Below, piece after piece: positions 14,938-21,888 of a stretch of DNA of 22,904 nt. Location of the stretch: assembly GCA_051000395.1 (NCBI GenBank), contig JBPCOI010000065.1, positions 1 to 22,904 of the forward strand, in the 5' to 3' direction. The notes beneath the pieces are model-generated. The model had not been told where the DNA came from, did no database searches, and worked only from the letters and a program-made list of their open reading frames with translations. Origin of the DNA: JBPCOI01 sp051000395 (lineage in GTDB: Bacteria > Actinomycetota > Actinomycetes > Mycobacteriales > Jatrophihabitantaceae). A program made the position numbers and the translations under genes. How positions within the stretch are numbered: position 1 is the first letter of the stretch; the number at the start of each line of letters is the position of its first letter.

Positions 14938-14997
14938 GAACGGGCGACCGCCGACGCGACCGTCGACAAGACGGGGGAACGGGCGACCGTCGACAAG
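14938..14997. repeat. Short tandem-type direct repeats in the trpB upstream region
   Basis: GAACGGGCGACCG occurs at 14938-14950 and 14977-14989. GCGACCGTCGACAAG occurs at 14956-14970 and 14983-14997. The second unit is a shortened copy lacking an internal segment. A small hairpin, CCGTC-GACAA-GACGG, is embedded at 14960-14974. The region lies between the divergent small ORF and the trpB promoter and could hold binding sites. Confidence 0.5.
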
Positions 14998-15031
14998 CGC
15001 GGGCGACCGCCGTCGCCGATGTCCCCAGCGG

Positions 15032-15037
15032 TAGGCT
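15032..15037 (+). promoter_or_regulatory. -10 element of a leaderless promoter before the trpB leader ORF
   Basis: TAGGCT lies exactly at -12 to -7 of the ATG at 15044. Transcription would begin at that A, so the 13-codon ORF would be the first thing translated on the trpBA message. No strong -35 is visible. Confidence 0.55.
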
Positions 15038-15043
15038 CGCCGC

Positions 15044-15085
15044 ATGCATCAGGCTCCCGGACGCAGTGGGCGATGGCGCAGGTGA
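15044..15085 (+). CDS. Candidate trpB leader peptide (13 codons, one Trp)
   Basis: ATG 15044 to TGA 15083-15085 encodes MHQAPGRSGRWRR. The Trp codon (15074-15076) is third from the end. The ATG is placed at the expected start of a leaderless transcript. Downstream, GGCGA (15069-15073) can pair with TCGCC (15092-15096) across the Trp codon and stop, so ribosome stalling at the Trp codon could change the folding near trpB. There is no T-run terminator, so control would be translational or Rho-dependent if it exists. Streptomyces has a small ORF at the trpC-trpB junction as well (recalled, not checked). Confidence 0.45.
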   Translation: MHQAPGRSGRWRR

Positions 15086-15133
15086 CTCGCGTCGCCGCCC
15101 GTCTTTGATCCCCGACCCTGGAGCCGATCTGCC

Positions 15134-16390
15134 ATGACTGCTGATGCTGCTGTCCCCGATGCCACCGGCCACTTCGGCCAGTTCGGCGGCCGGTTCGTCC
15201 CCGAGGCGCTCGTCGCCGCGATCGACGAGCTGACCGCCGCCTTCCACGCCACCCAGCGCGACCCGGCATTTCGCGCGGAGCTGCAGCGGCTGCTGCGCGA
15301 CTACACCGGCCGGCCGTCCCCGCTGACCGACGTGCCCAAGTTCGGCGAGCACGCCGGCGGCGCGCGCGTCCTGCTCAAACGCGAGGACCTCAACCACACC
15401 GGCTCACACAAGATCAACAACGTGCTCGGGCAGGCGCTGCTCACCCGGCACATCGGCAAGAAACGCGTCATCGCCGAGACCGGCGCCGGTCAGCACGGGG
15501 TGGCCACCGCGACCGCCGCCGCGCTCATGGGCCTGGAGTGCACGGTCTACATGGGCGAGGTGGACACCCGGCGGCAGGCGCTGAACGTGGCCCGGATGCA
15601 GCTGCTCGGCGCCACGGTCGTACCCGTCACCACGGGCACGCGCACGCTGAAGGACGCGATCAACGAGGCGATGCGTGACTGGGTCACCAACGTCGAGACC
15701 ACGAACTACGTGTTTGGCACGGTCGCCGGCCCGCACCCGTTCCCGTTGATGGTGCGCGAGTACCAGCGGATCATCGGCGACGAGGCGCGTGCCCAGCTGC
15801 TGGAGCGCGTCGGTCGGCTGCCCGATGTCGTCGCGGCCTGCGTCGGCGGAGGCTCCAACGCGATCGGGATCTTCACGGCCTTCGTCGCGGACACCTCGGT
15901 GCGCCTGGTCGGCTTCGAGGCCGGTGGGGACGGCCTGGACACCGGCCGTCACGCTGCGACGATCACCGCTGGCGCGCCGGGAGTGCTGCACGGGGCGCGC
16001 TCCTACCTGCTGCAGGACGCCAACGGGCAGACGCTCGACTCGCACTCGATCTCGGCCGGACTGGACTACCCGGGCGTCGGGCCGGAGCACTCCTACCTGC
16101 ACGACACCGGCCGCGCCGAGTACCGCGCGATCACCGACGCCCAGGCGATGGCTGCGTTCTCGCTGCTCTCGCGTTCGGAGGGCATCATCCCGGCGATCGA
16201 GTCGGCGCATGCGCTCGCCGGTGCGCTGGAGCTGGGCCGCGAGCTGGGACCGGACGGCGTGATCCTGGTGAACCTGTCCGGGCGCGGCGACAAGGACGTC
16301 GAGGCGGCAACGACGTACTTCGGGCTGAACCCCGCGACGGGCGCCGAAGAGCGTGCGGATTCCGCGGACGCGCCGGCGGTGGCGCGGTGA
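15134..16390 (+). CDS. trpB: Tryptophan synthase beta chain
   Basis: 418 aa from ATG 15134, with a weak GGAG upstream. This PLP enzyme joins indole and serine to give tryptophan, as an alpha2beta2 complex with TrpA. Motifs: G-Q-F-G-G-R-F-V-P-E at the N-terminus, K-R-E-D-L-N-H-T-G-S-H-K-I-N-N with the PLP lysine K93, A-E-T-G-A-G-Q-H-G-V-A-T-A, the PLP phosphate loop C-V-G-G-G-S-N-A-I-G, and L-D-Y-P-G-V-G-P-E-H-S. Length is normal (390-420). The stop overlaps the trpA GTG (GTGA). It is separated from trpC by the antisense methyltransferase and has its own predicted promoter and leader ORF. Confidence 0.97.
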   Translation: MTADAAVPDATGHFGQFGGRFVPEALVAAIDELTAAFHATQRDPAFRAELQRLLRDYTGRPSPLTDVPKFGEHAGGARVLLKREDLNHTGSHKINNVLGQALLTRHIGKKRVIAETGAGQHGVATATAAALMGLECTVYMGEVDTRRQALNVARMQLLGATVVPVTTGTRTLKDAINEAMRDWVTNVETTNYVFGTVAGPHPFPLMVREYQRIIGDEARAQLLERVGRLPDVVAACVGGGSNAIGIFTAFVADTSVRLVGFEAGGDGLDTGRHAATITAGAPGVLHGARSYLLQDANGQTLDSHSISAGLDYPGVGPEHSYLHDTGRAEYRAITDAQAMAAFSLLSRSEGIIPAIESAHALAGALELGRELGPDGVILVNLSGRGDKDVEAATTYFGLNPATGAEERADSADAPAVAR

Positions 16391-17184
16391 GCGCCGTGTC
16401 CGACGCCCTCGCCAAGGCACGGGCGGACGGACGGGCGGCGCTGATCGGGTACCTGCCCGTCGGCTACCCGTCCGTGGACGTGTCGATCGACGCGATGCGG
16501 GCACTGGTGGCAGGTGGTGCGGACGTCGTCGAGGTAGGCGTCCCGTACAGCGATCCGGTGATGGACGGCCCGACGATCCAGGCGGCGGCCGAGGTCGCGG
16601 TGCGGGACGGGGTGGGCCTCACCGAGGCGCTGCGCGCCGTGCGCGCGGTGTCCGAGGCGGGGGGCGCGGCCGTGATCATGTCGTACTGGAACCCGATCGA
16701 GCGCTACGGCGTGGCACGGTTCGCCGGCGAGCTCGCTGCTGCCGGCGGCTCCGGGGCGATCACTCCCGACCTCATCCCGGACGAGGCAGCGCCGTGGCTG
16801 GCGGCCTCCGACGAGCACGGGCTGGACCGCGTGTTCCTGGTCGCGCCGTCGTCCACCGACGCGCGCATCGTCTCGACCGCGGCGGCATCGCGGGGCTTCG
16901 TGTACGCGGCCTCGACGATGGGCGTGACCGGGACGCGGGCGTCCGTCGGCGGCACGGCCGGGGCGCTGGTGAACCGCGTGCGGGCGCTGGCGCCGGACGT
17001 CGCGGTGTGCGTCGGGCTCGGCGTCTCGAGCGGCGAGCAGGCCGCGCAAGTGGCTGCGTTCGCCGACGGCGTCATCGTCGGCTCGGCCTTCGTGCGCAGG
17101 CTGCTCGCCGCCCCGGACGCAGCCGGGGTCGACGCGGTACGGATCCTGGCCGCCGAACTCGCGGCAGGCGTCCAGCGCCGCTGA
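16387..17184 (+). CDS. trpA: Tryptophan synthase alpha chain
   Basis: 265 aa from GTG 16387, overlapping the trpB stop by 4 bp. A TIM-barrel enzyme that splits indole-glycerol phosphate and channels indole to TrpB. The catalytic residues fall at the standard positions: E49 in V-V-E-V-G-V-P-Y-S-D-P and D60 in V-M-D-G-P-T-I-Q. Loop 6 (A-S-T-M-G-V-T-G-T-R) and the phosphate-binding V-G-S-A-F-V near the C-terminus are present. Intact. It is the last trp gene of the block; a long palindrome follows, then lgt. Confidence 0.97.
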   Translation: MSAVSDALAKARADGRAALIGYLPVGYPSVDVSIDAMRALVAGGADVVEVGVPYSDPVMDGPTIQAAAEVAVRDGVGLTEALRAVRAVSEAGGAAVIMSYWNPIERYGVARFAGELAAAGGSGAITPDLIPDEAAPWLAASDEHGLDRVFLVAPSSTDARIVSTAAASRGFVYAASTMGVTGTRASVGGTAGALVNRVRALAPDVAVCVGLGVSSGEQAAQVAAFADGVIVGSAFVRRLLAAPDAAGVDAVRILAAELAAGVQRR

Positions 17185-17225
17185 GCCGCCGCGCGCCGCA
17201 CGCCTCGGCGCCGCCGGCGGCACCG

Positions 17226-17272
17226 GATTGTGCAACTCTCGCAGCCCTGACGGCGGCGAAAGTTGCACGATC
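17226..17272. repeat. Long imperfect palindrome between trpA and lgt (REP-like or terminator)
   Basis: Left arm 17226-17242 (GATTGTGCAACTCTCGC) and right arm 17256-17272 (reverse complement GATCGTGCAACTTTCGC) agree at 15 of 17 positions, with one of the differences a possible G-U pair. The 13-nt loop can extend the hairpin by GCC/GGC (17244-17246 with 17252-17254). There is no T-run. It could end trpBA transcription, or be one copy of a dispersed palindromic repeat family. The rest of the 127-bp gap is otherwise empty apart from the lgt promoter. Confidence 0.75.
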
Positions 17273-17299
17273 GGGCGCGGGGAGCGCACCCGCGCCAGC

Positions 17300-17305
17300 T
17301 ACCAT
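17300..17305 (+). promoter_or_regulatory. -10 element of a leaderless promoter for lgt
   Basis: TACCAT lies exactly at -12 to -7 of GTG 17312, and no Shine-Dalgarno sequence is present. This also supports choosing 17312 as the start. Confidence 0.5.
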
Positions 17306-17311
17306 TGCCAC

Positions 17312-18289
17312 GTGCCCCCGCTCGCTGCTATCCCCAGCCCGACGCAGAGCGTCTGGCATCTCGGTCCGATCCCGATCCGTGCCTACGCGCTGTGCATCGT
17401 CGCCGGGATCTTCGTCGCGCTGTGGCTGACCCTGCGCCGGTGGCGCGAGCGCGGCGGCGTCGACGACGACATCTGGGACGTCGCGGGCTGGGCCATCGTG
17501 TTCGGCATCATCGGCGGCCGGCTCTATCACGTGGTGTCCGACCCGGAGCTGTACTTCGAGGGCAAGCCGGGTACCCACCCCATCGACGCGTTCAAGATCT
17601 GGGACGGCGGCCTGGGGATCTGGGGGGCGATCGCGCTGGGCACGCTCGGCGCGTGGATCGGCTGCCGGCGCAAAGGCATCTCGCTGCTCGTGTTCGCCGA
17701 CGCCGCGGTGCCCGGCGTCGTGCTGGCGCAGGCACTCGGACGCTGGGGGAACTGGTTCAACAACGAGCTATTCGGCGGGCGCACCAGCCTGCCGTGGAAG
17801 CTGCAGATCCACTGCATTGACGCCGTCACCGGCCACGCGACGGCCGGAGGCGTCAACGGCAGTTACGCCTGCCCGGCAGCAAGCACGGTGGCCGGGTACT
17901 TCCAGCCGACCTTCCTGTACGAGTCGCTGTGGGACCTCGCGCTCGCAGCGGCGTTGCTGACGCTCGACCGGCGGTTGCGGCTGGGGCGCGGCAACGTCAT
18001 GGCCCTCTACGTCATGGGCTATACGGCCGGACGGGCGTGGATCGAGGCGCTGCGCACCGACCACGCGAACCACATCCTGGGCCTGCGCCTGAACGACTGG
18101 ACCTGCCTGATCGTCTTCCTGCTCGGCTTGGCCTGGTTCGTGCGACACGGCGGGTTCCGGGCCCGGCGCGAGGCGACGCCCTACACCGAACCGCGCGCGT
18201 CGCACGTCGGCGAGCCGCCCACTGGCGACGTCGCGACCGATTCCGAACCGGAGATCGGGGCAGAGGTCCATGGCCGATCCGACGACTGA
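17312..18289 (+). CDS. lgt: Prolipoprotein diacylglyceryl transferase
   Basis: 325 aa from GTG 17312. The frame is open further upstream, but the palindrome and the promoter lie there. This polytopic membrane enzyme moves diacylglycerol from phosphatidylglycerol to the lipobox Cys of prolipoproteins; it would act on the two lipoproteins of this window. Seen: about seven helices, G-G-R-L-Y-H-V near 70, and the family signature G-R-W-G-N-W-F-N-N-E-L-F-G-G near 143-156. The late segment Y-V-M-G-Y-T-A-G-R-A-W-I-E-A-L-R-T-D is also typical. The C-terminal 40 residues are polar and unconserved, as usual in actinobacteria. It lies next to trpA, as in many actinobacteria. It overlaps the transporter gene by 20 bp. 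Confidence 0.95.
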   Translation: MPPLAAIPSPTQSVWHLGPIPIRAYALCIVAGIFVALWLTLRRWRERGGVDDDIWDVAGWAIVFGIIGGRLYHVVSDPELYFEGKPGTHPIDAFKIWDGGLGIWGAIALGTLGAWIGCRRKGISLLVFADAAVPGVVLAQALGRWGNWFNNELFGGRTSLPWKLQIHCIDAVTGHATAGGVNGSYACPAASTVAGYFQPTFLYESLWDLALAAALLTLDRRLRLGRGNVMALYVMGYTAGRAWIEALRTDHANHILGLRLNDWTCLIVFLLGLAWFVRHGGFRARREATPYTEPRASHVGEPPTGDVATDSEPEIGAEVHGRSDD

Positions 18290-18998
18290 GCTGCCCGGCC
18301 TGCCCGACCCGGAGATCCACCACGAGCACCGCGACGTCAGTGGCGGCTGGCTGCGGCCCACCGTCTTCGGGATGATGGACGGACTGGTGTCCAACTTCGC
18401 CCTCATCGTCGGCTTCAGCGGCGGACGCGCCGATCCCAAGCTCGTGTCCCTTGCCGGACTGGCGGGGCTGTTCGCGGGCGCGTTCTCGATGGCCACCGGC
18501 GAGTACCTGTCAGTGCAGAGCCAGAACGAGTCGACCTACGCCGAGGTCGAGATCGAGCGCCACGAACTGGCGCACAACTCCGAGTCCGAGCTGGCCGAAC
18601 TCACCCAGGTGTACGTCGACCGTGGGGTCGATCCGGAGCTCGCGGACAAGGTGGCGCGCCAGCTTTCACGCGACCCCGAACAGGCACTCGCGATCCACAC
18701 CCAGGAGGAGCTCGGCGTCGACCCCAAACAGCTGCCCAGCCCCTGGGTGGCCGCCGGCTCCTCGCTCGCCTCCTTCAGCGTCGGCGCGTTCATCCCGTTG
18801 CTGCCCTACCTGCTCGGCGCGACGAACGTGGTGGCCTCGGCCGCGCTGGCGCTGCTCGCGCTGTTCGCGGCCGGCGCGGTGCTGTCCCGGTTCACGGTGC
18901 GCAGCTGGGCGTTCGCCGGAACCCGCCAGCTGCTGCTCGGTGTCGTCGCCGCTGTGGTGACCTACGGGGTCGGCAGCCTGTTCCACGCGGTCGGCTGA
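18270..18998 (+). CDS. VIT1/CCC1-family membrane protein (probable Fe/Mn transporter)
   Basis: 242 aa from ATG 18270, with AGAGGT upstream, overlapping lgt by 20 bp. The family exports or sequesters Fe2+ or Mn2+. Seen: an N-terminal cytoplasmic H-x-E-H-R segment, helix 1 with F-G-M-M-D-G-L-V-S-N-F-A-L (the conserved Asp-Gly of the family), and helix 2 with G-A-F-S-M-A-T-G-E-Y-L-S. A charged cytoplasmic region follows (about 88-150, rich in E and H, with E-I-E-R-H-E-L-A), which in VIT1 proteins forms the metal-binding hub. Three C-terminal helices run from about 157 to 240. Intact and of normal length. Specificity for Fe or Mn cannot be told. Confidence 0.88.
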   Translation: MADPTTELPGLPDPEIHHEHRDVSGGWLRPTVFGMMDGLVSNFALIVGFSGGRADPKLVSLAGLAGLFAGAFSMATGEYLSVQSQNESTYAEVEIERHELAHNSESELAELTQVYVDRGVDPELADKVARQLSRDPEQALAIHTQEELGVDPKQLPSPWVAAGSSLASFSVGAFIPLLPYLLGATNVVASAALALLALFAAGAVLSRFTVRSWAFAGTRQLLLGVVAAVVTYGVGSLFHAVG

Positions 18999-18999
18999 C

Positions 19000-19587
19000 G
19001 TGCCGAGCCGGGCCGGGGGAGCAAGTGACTATTCGCAGCTGCCGGACGACCTGCCCGTGCCGGTGGACGACGGTGCCGCGGCGCACCTGCGCGGCAGCCG
19101 GCTCCCGGCGCTCGAGCTGCCCGCCACCGACGGGCGGCACCTCACCCTGAACGCGCTCGGCGCGGGCCGCTCGGTGCTCTACGTCTACCCGATGACCGGA
19201 CGTCCGGGGGTGGCCCTGCCCGAGGGCTGGGACGCGATCCCCGGAGCACGCGGCTGCACGCCGGAGTCGTGCGGCTTCCGCGATCACCACGACGAGCTGC
19301 ACCGGGCGGGGGCGGCGCGGGTCTTCGGCCTGTCCAGCCAGGACACCGACTACCAGCGCGAGGCGGCGCAGCGGCTGCAGCTACCGTTTCCGCTGCTCTC
19401 CGACGCCGGACTGGCACTAGCTGCCGAGCCGGGCTTGCCGACGTTCGCGGTGGACGGCGTCCGGCTGTTCGCGCGGATCACGCTGCTCGTGCGCGACGAC
19501 ATCATCGAGCACGTCTGGTACCCGGTGTTCCCGCCCGACCGGCATGCCGGGCAGGTCCTCGCCTGGCTTCGGACCGATCCACCCTGA
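19000..19587 (+). CDS. PrxQ/BCP-like peroxiredoxin (AhpC/TSA family)
   Basis: 195 aa from GTG 19000, one base after the transporter stop. No strong ribosome site is seen, so coupling is likely. Thioredoxin fold with V-L-Y-V-Y-P-M-T-G-R-P-G and G-C-T-P-E-S-C-G-F-R-D. C86 is the likely peroxidatic Cys and C91 the resolving Cys, at the i and i+5 spacing of atypical 2-Cys PrxQ enzymes. It would reduce hydroperoxides with thioredoxin-like donors. The segment between strand 1 and the active site is longer than usual (V-A-L-P-E-G-W-D-A-I-P-G), which defines a subgroup seen in actinobacteria. The C-terminal A-G-Q-V-L-A-W-L closes the fold. It may protect against metal-driven oxidation together with the adjacent transporter, which is inference. 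Confidence 0.85.
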   Translation: MPSRAGGASDYSQLPDDLPVPVDDGAAAHLRGSRLPALELPATDGRHLTLNALGAGRSVLYVYPMTGRPGVALPEGWDAIPGARGCTPESCGFRDHHDELHRAGAARVFGLSSQDTDYQREAAQRLQLPFPLLSDAGLALAAEPGLPTFAVDGVRLFARITLLVRDDIIEHVWYPVFPPDRHAGQVLAWLRTDPP

Positions 19588-19590
19588 CCC

Positions 19591-19620
19591 TTGTCGTACC
19601 GACCGGTCGGTCTGTAGGGT
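19591..19620 (+). promoter_or_regulatory. Leaderless promoter with a perfect TetR-type operator
   Basis: TTGTCG (19591-19596) and TAGGGT (19615-19620) are spaced by 18 nt, and TAGGGT lies exactly at -12 to -7 of GTG 19627. Between them is a perfect 14-bp palindrome, ACCGACCGGTCGGT (19598-19611). Binding there would block RNA polymerase. The operon it drives ends with a TetR gene, so autoregulation is the simplest reading. Confidence 0.8.
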
Positions 19621-19626
19621 GGCGCG

Positions 19627-20646
19627 GTGAGCGATCTGCCCGGGCTCGATCTCAGCGCGCTGCGGTCCTGGCTCGACGAGCAGGAGCCCGGGCTGCGGCA
19701 GGGCGAGCTGTCCGCTGAGGTCATCGCCGGCGGCAAGTCGAACCTGACCTACCGCGTCGACGACGGCACGACCACCTGGGCGCTGCGCCGCCCGCCGCTC
19801 GCCCACGTGCTGCCCACCGCGCACGACATGGCGCGTGAGTACCGGGTGATCAGCGCCCTCGCCGAGACGGACGTGCCCGTGGCGCAGGCGATTGCGCTGT
19901 GCACCGACGTGGACGTGCTGGGCGCGCCGTTCTACCTGATGTCCTACGTCGAGGGCGTGGTGCTCGACCGTCCCGAGACGATCGCCCGGATCGACCGCGA
20001 CGGCGCGCGCCGGGCGTGCGAGCAGCTCGTGGACACCCTTGTCTCGCTGCACGCGGTCGACCCGTCCGCCGTCGGCCTGGGCGACTTCGGGCGCCCCGAA
20101 GGCTTCCTGGTGCGCCAGGTCAGGCGCTGGCACCAGCAGTGGCAGGCGTCCGAGACCCGGCCGCTCGCCGAACTCGCCGAAGTCGTCGAGCGCCTCGGCG
20201 CGACGCTGCCCGGGCAGTCCGCCCCGGCGATCGTGCACGGCGACTACCGGCTGACGAACGTCATCTACCGGCGCGAGCTGGACGCGATCGCTGCCGTCGT
20301 GGACTGGGAGATGGCCACCCTCGGTGACCCGCTCACCGACGTCGGCCTGCTGGTCGTCTACCAGACGCTCTCGGCCGACGGGGACTTCGGCATGCCGCAG
20401 CTGAACGCGGGCAACGGCTTCCTGGGCGCCGAGGAGCTGGTGGCCCGTTACGACGCGGGGTCGCCACGCGAGCTCACGCACCTGGACTGGTACGTCGGTT
20501 TCGGCTACTTCAAGCTCGCGGTCGTCGCCGAGGGCATCCACCACCGCTACCTGCAGGGCAAGACCGTCGGCGCCGGCTTCGACCACTTCGGGGCCGCCGT
20601 GCCCACGCTGCTCGCGTCCGCGCTGCAGTCGCTGGCCGATCGATAG
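19627..20646 (+). CDS. APH-fold phosphotransferase, ACAD10/11 kinase-domain type
   Basis: 339 aa from GTG 19627, leaderless. An aminoglycoside-phosphotransferase fold kinase of the branch fused to acyl-CoA dehydrogenase in mammalian ACAD10/11, and related to bacterial LvaA. Seen: glycine-rich loop I-A-G-G-K-S-N-L-T-Y, W-A-L-R-R-P-P strand with an Arg at the usual Lys site, E-Y-R-V-I-S-A-L, catalytic V-H-G-D-Y-R-L-T-N-V-I-Y, and metal-binding V-V-D-W-E-M-A-T-L-G-D-P-L-T-D. The tail W-Y-V-G-F-G-Y-F-K-L-A-V-V-A-E-G-I-H-x-R-Y is also typical. The likely role, by homology, is phosphorylation of a hydroxyacyl-CoA ahead of dehydration. A true aminoglycoside substrate is unlikely given the neighbour. 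First gene of the TetR-regulated operon. Confidence 0.9.
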   Translation: MSDLPGLDLSALRSWLDEQEPGLRQGELSAEVIAGGKSNLTYRVDDGTTTWALRRPPLAHVLPTAHDMAREYRVISALAETDVPVAQAIALCTDVDVLGAPFYLMSYVEGVVLDRPETIARIDRDGARRACEQLVDTLVSLHAVDPSAVGLGDFGRPEGFLVRQVRRWHQQWQASETRPLAELAEVVERLGATLPGQSAPAIVHGDYRLTNVIYRRELDAIAAVVDWEMATLGDPLTDVGLLVVYQTLSADGDFGMPQLNAGNGFLGAEELVARYDAGSPRELTHLDWYVGFGYFKLAVVAEGIHHRYLQGKTVGAGFDHFGAAVPTLLASALQSLADR

Positions 20647-20655
20647 GAGACCGGG

Positions 20656-21888
20656 ATGGACTTCGGCCACAGCGAGCGCTCGCAGGCGCTGCAGGAGCAG
20701 GTGCGGCGCTTCCTCGACTCTCATGTCTATCCCGCCGAACATCTGTTCGAGACTCAGGCGGCGCAGAACCGCCTGGCGGGGACGCCCTTCCGCACGCCCG
20801 AGGTGCTCGCATCGCTCAAGGACGAGGCCCGCCAGCAGGGCCTGTGGAACCTGTTCCTGCCCGATTCCCGCTTCGGCGCCGGGCTGAGTGTGCTGGACTA
20901 CGCGCCGATCGCGGAACTGTCCGGTCGCTCCGCCGCGATCGCGCCCGAGGCGATGAACTGCTCGGCCCCGGACACCGGCAACATGGAACTGATCGCGATG
21001 TTCGGCACCGACGAGCAGCACGAGCAGTGGCTGCGGCCCCTGCTCGACGCCGAGATCCGCTCCTGCTTCTCGATGACCGAACCGGGAGTGGCTTCCTCGG
21101 ACGCGACGAACATCGCAGCGACGATCACCCCGGACGGCGGCGGCTACCTGGTCACCGGGCGCAAGTGGTGGTCTACCGGGGCGATGCGTCCGGAGTGCCG
21201 CCTTGCCATCGTCATGGGCGTCAGCGACCCCGACGCCCAGCGTTACGCGCGGCATTCGATGATCCTCGTCCCGCTCGACGCGCCCGGCGTGAGCATCGAA
21301 CGTTCGACGACGGTGTTCGGATACGACGACGGACCGCACGGCGGTCACGGCGTGATCGACTTCGATGAGGTGCGGGTGCCGGCGGGGAATCTGCTCGGCC
21401 CGCAGGGCGGCGGTTTCATGATGGCCCAGGCACGCCTCGGCCCCGGCCGCATCCACCACTGCATGCGCTGCATCGGGATGGCCGAGCGGGCGCTGGAGCT
21501 GATGTGTGCGCGCACCGCGGGTCGCGAGGCGTTCGGCGCCCCGATCTCGCGGCACGGCGTGGTGCAGGAGTGGATCGCCGAGTCGCGCGTGGCGATCGAG
21601 CAGGCCCGGCTGCTGGTGCTCAAGGCCGCCTGGCTGATCGACACCGTGGGTGCCAAGGGGGCGCGCACCGAGATCGCCGCGATCAAGGTAGCCGCCCCGC
21701 GCGCGGCGTCCTTCGTCGTCGACCGGGCGATCCAGGCGTACGGCGCCGCCGGGGTGTCCGGCGACACTCCGCTCGCCGAGGCGTGGGCGCAACTGCGCAC
21801 GCTACACCTGGCCGACGGCCCGGACGAGGTGCACCTGCGGTCCATCGCCCGCGAGGAACTGCGCCGTCACGCGGCGCCGTCGCGGTGA
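20656..21888 (+). CDS. Acyl-CoA dehydrogenase, ACAD10/11 type
   Basis: 410 aa from ATG 20656, with TAGGAG 8 nt upstream (the TAG is the kinase stop). FAD enzyme with three domains: N-terminal helices (1-125), beta domain (about 126-240, S-C-F-S-M-T-E-P-G-V-A-S-S-D-A-T-N, G-R-K-W-W-S-T-G) and C-terminal helices (240-400, with G-R-I-H-H-C-M-R-C-I-G-M-A and Q-A-Y-G-A-A-G-V-S-G-D-T-P-L). The latter motifs mark the ACAD10/11 (FadE-like) branch. Together with the kinase it may remove the phosphorylated hydroxyl of 4-hydroxyacyl-CoA, as proposed for ACAD11 and the LvaA/LvaC levulinate system; an ordinary fatty-acid role is the alternative. Its stop overlaps the TetR start (GTGA). Confidence 0.93.
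   Translation: MDFGHSERSQALQEQVRRFLDSHVYPAEHLFETQAAQNRLAGTPFRTPEVLASLKDEARQQGLWNLFLPDSRFGAGLSVLDYAPIAELSGRSAAIAPEAMNCSAPDTGNMELIAMFGTDEQHEQWLRPLLDAEIRSCFSMTEPGVASSDATNIAATITPDGGGYLVTGRKWWSTGAMRPECRLAIVMGVSDPDAQRYARHSMILVPLDAPGVSIERSTTVFGYDDGPHGGHGVIDFDEVRVPAGNLLGPQGGGFMMAQARLGPGRIHHCMRCIGMAERALELMCARTAGREAFGAPISRHGVVQEWIAESRVAIEQARLLVLKAAWLIDTVGAKGARTEIAAIKVAAPRAASFVVDRAIQAYGAAGVSGDTPLAEAWAQLRTLHLADGPDEVHLRSIAREELRRHAAPSR

Noticed and set aside
19417..21792. A 791-codon frame antisense to the kinase and dehydrogenase genes
   Set aside because: No domain is recognisable, and both plus-strand genes are complete and conserved; it is an antisense shadow.
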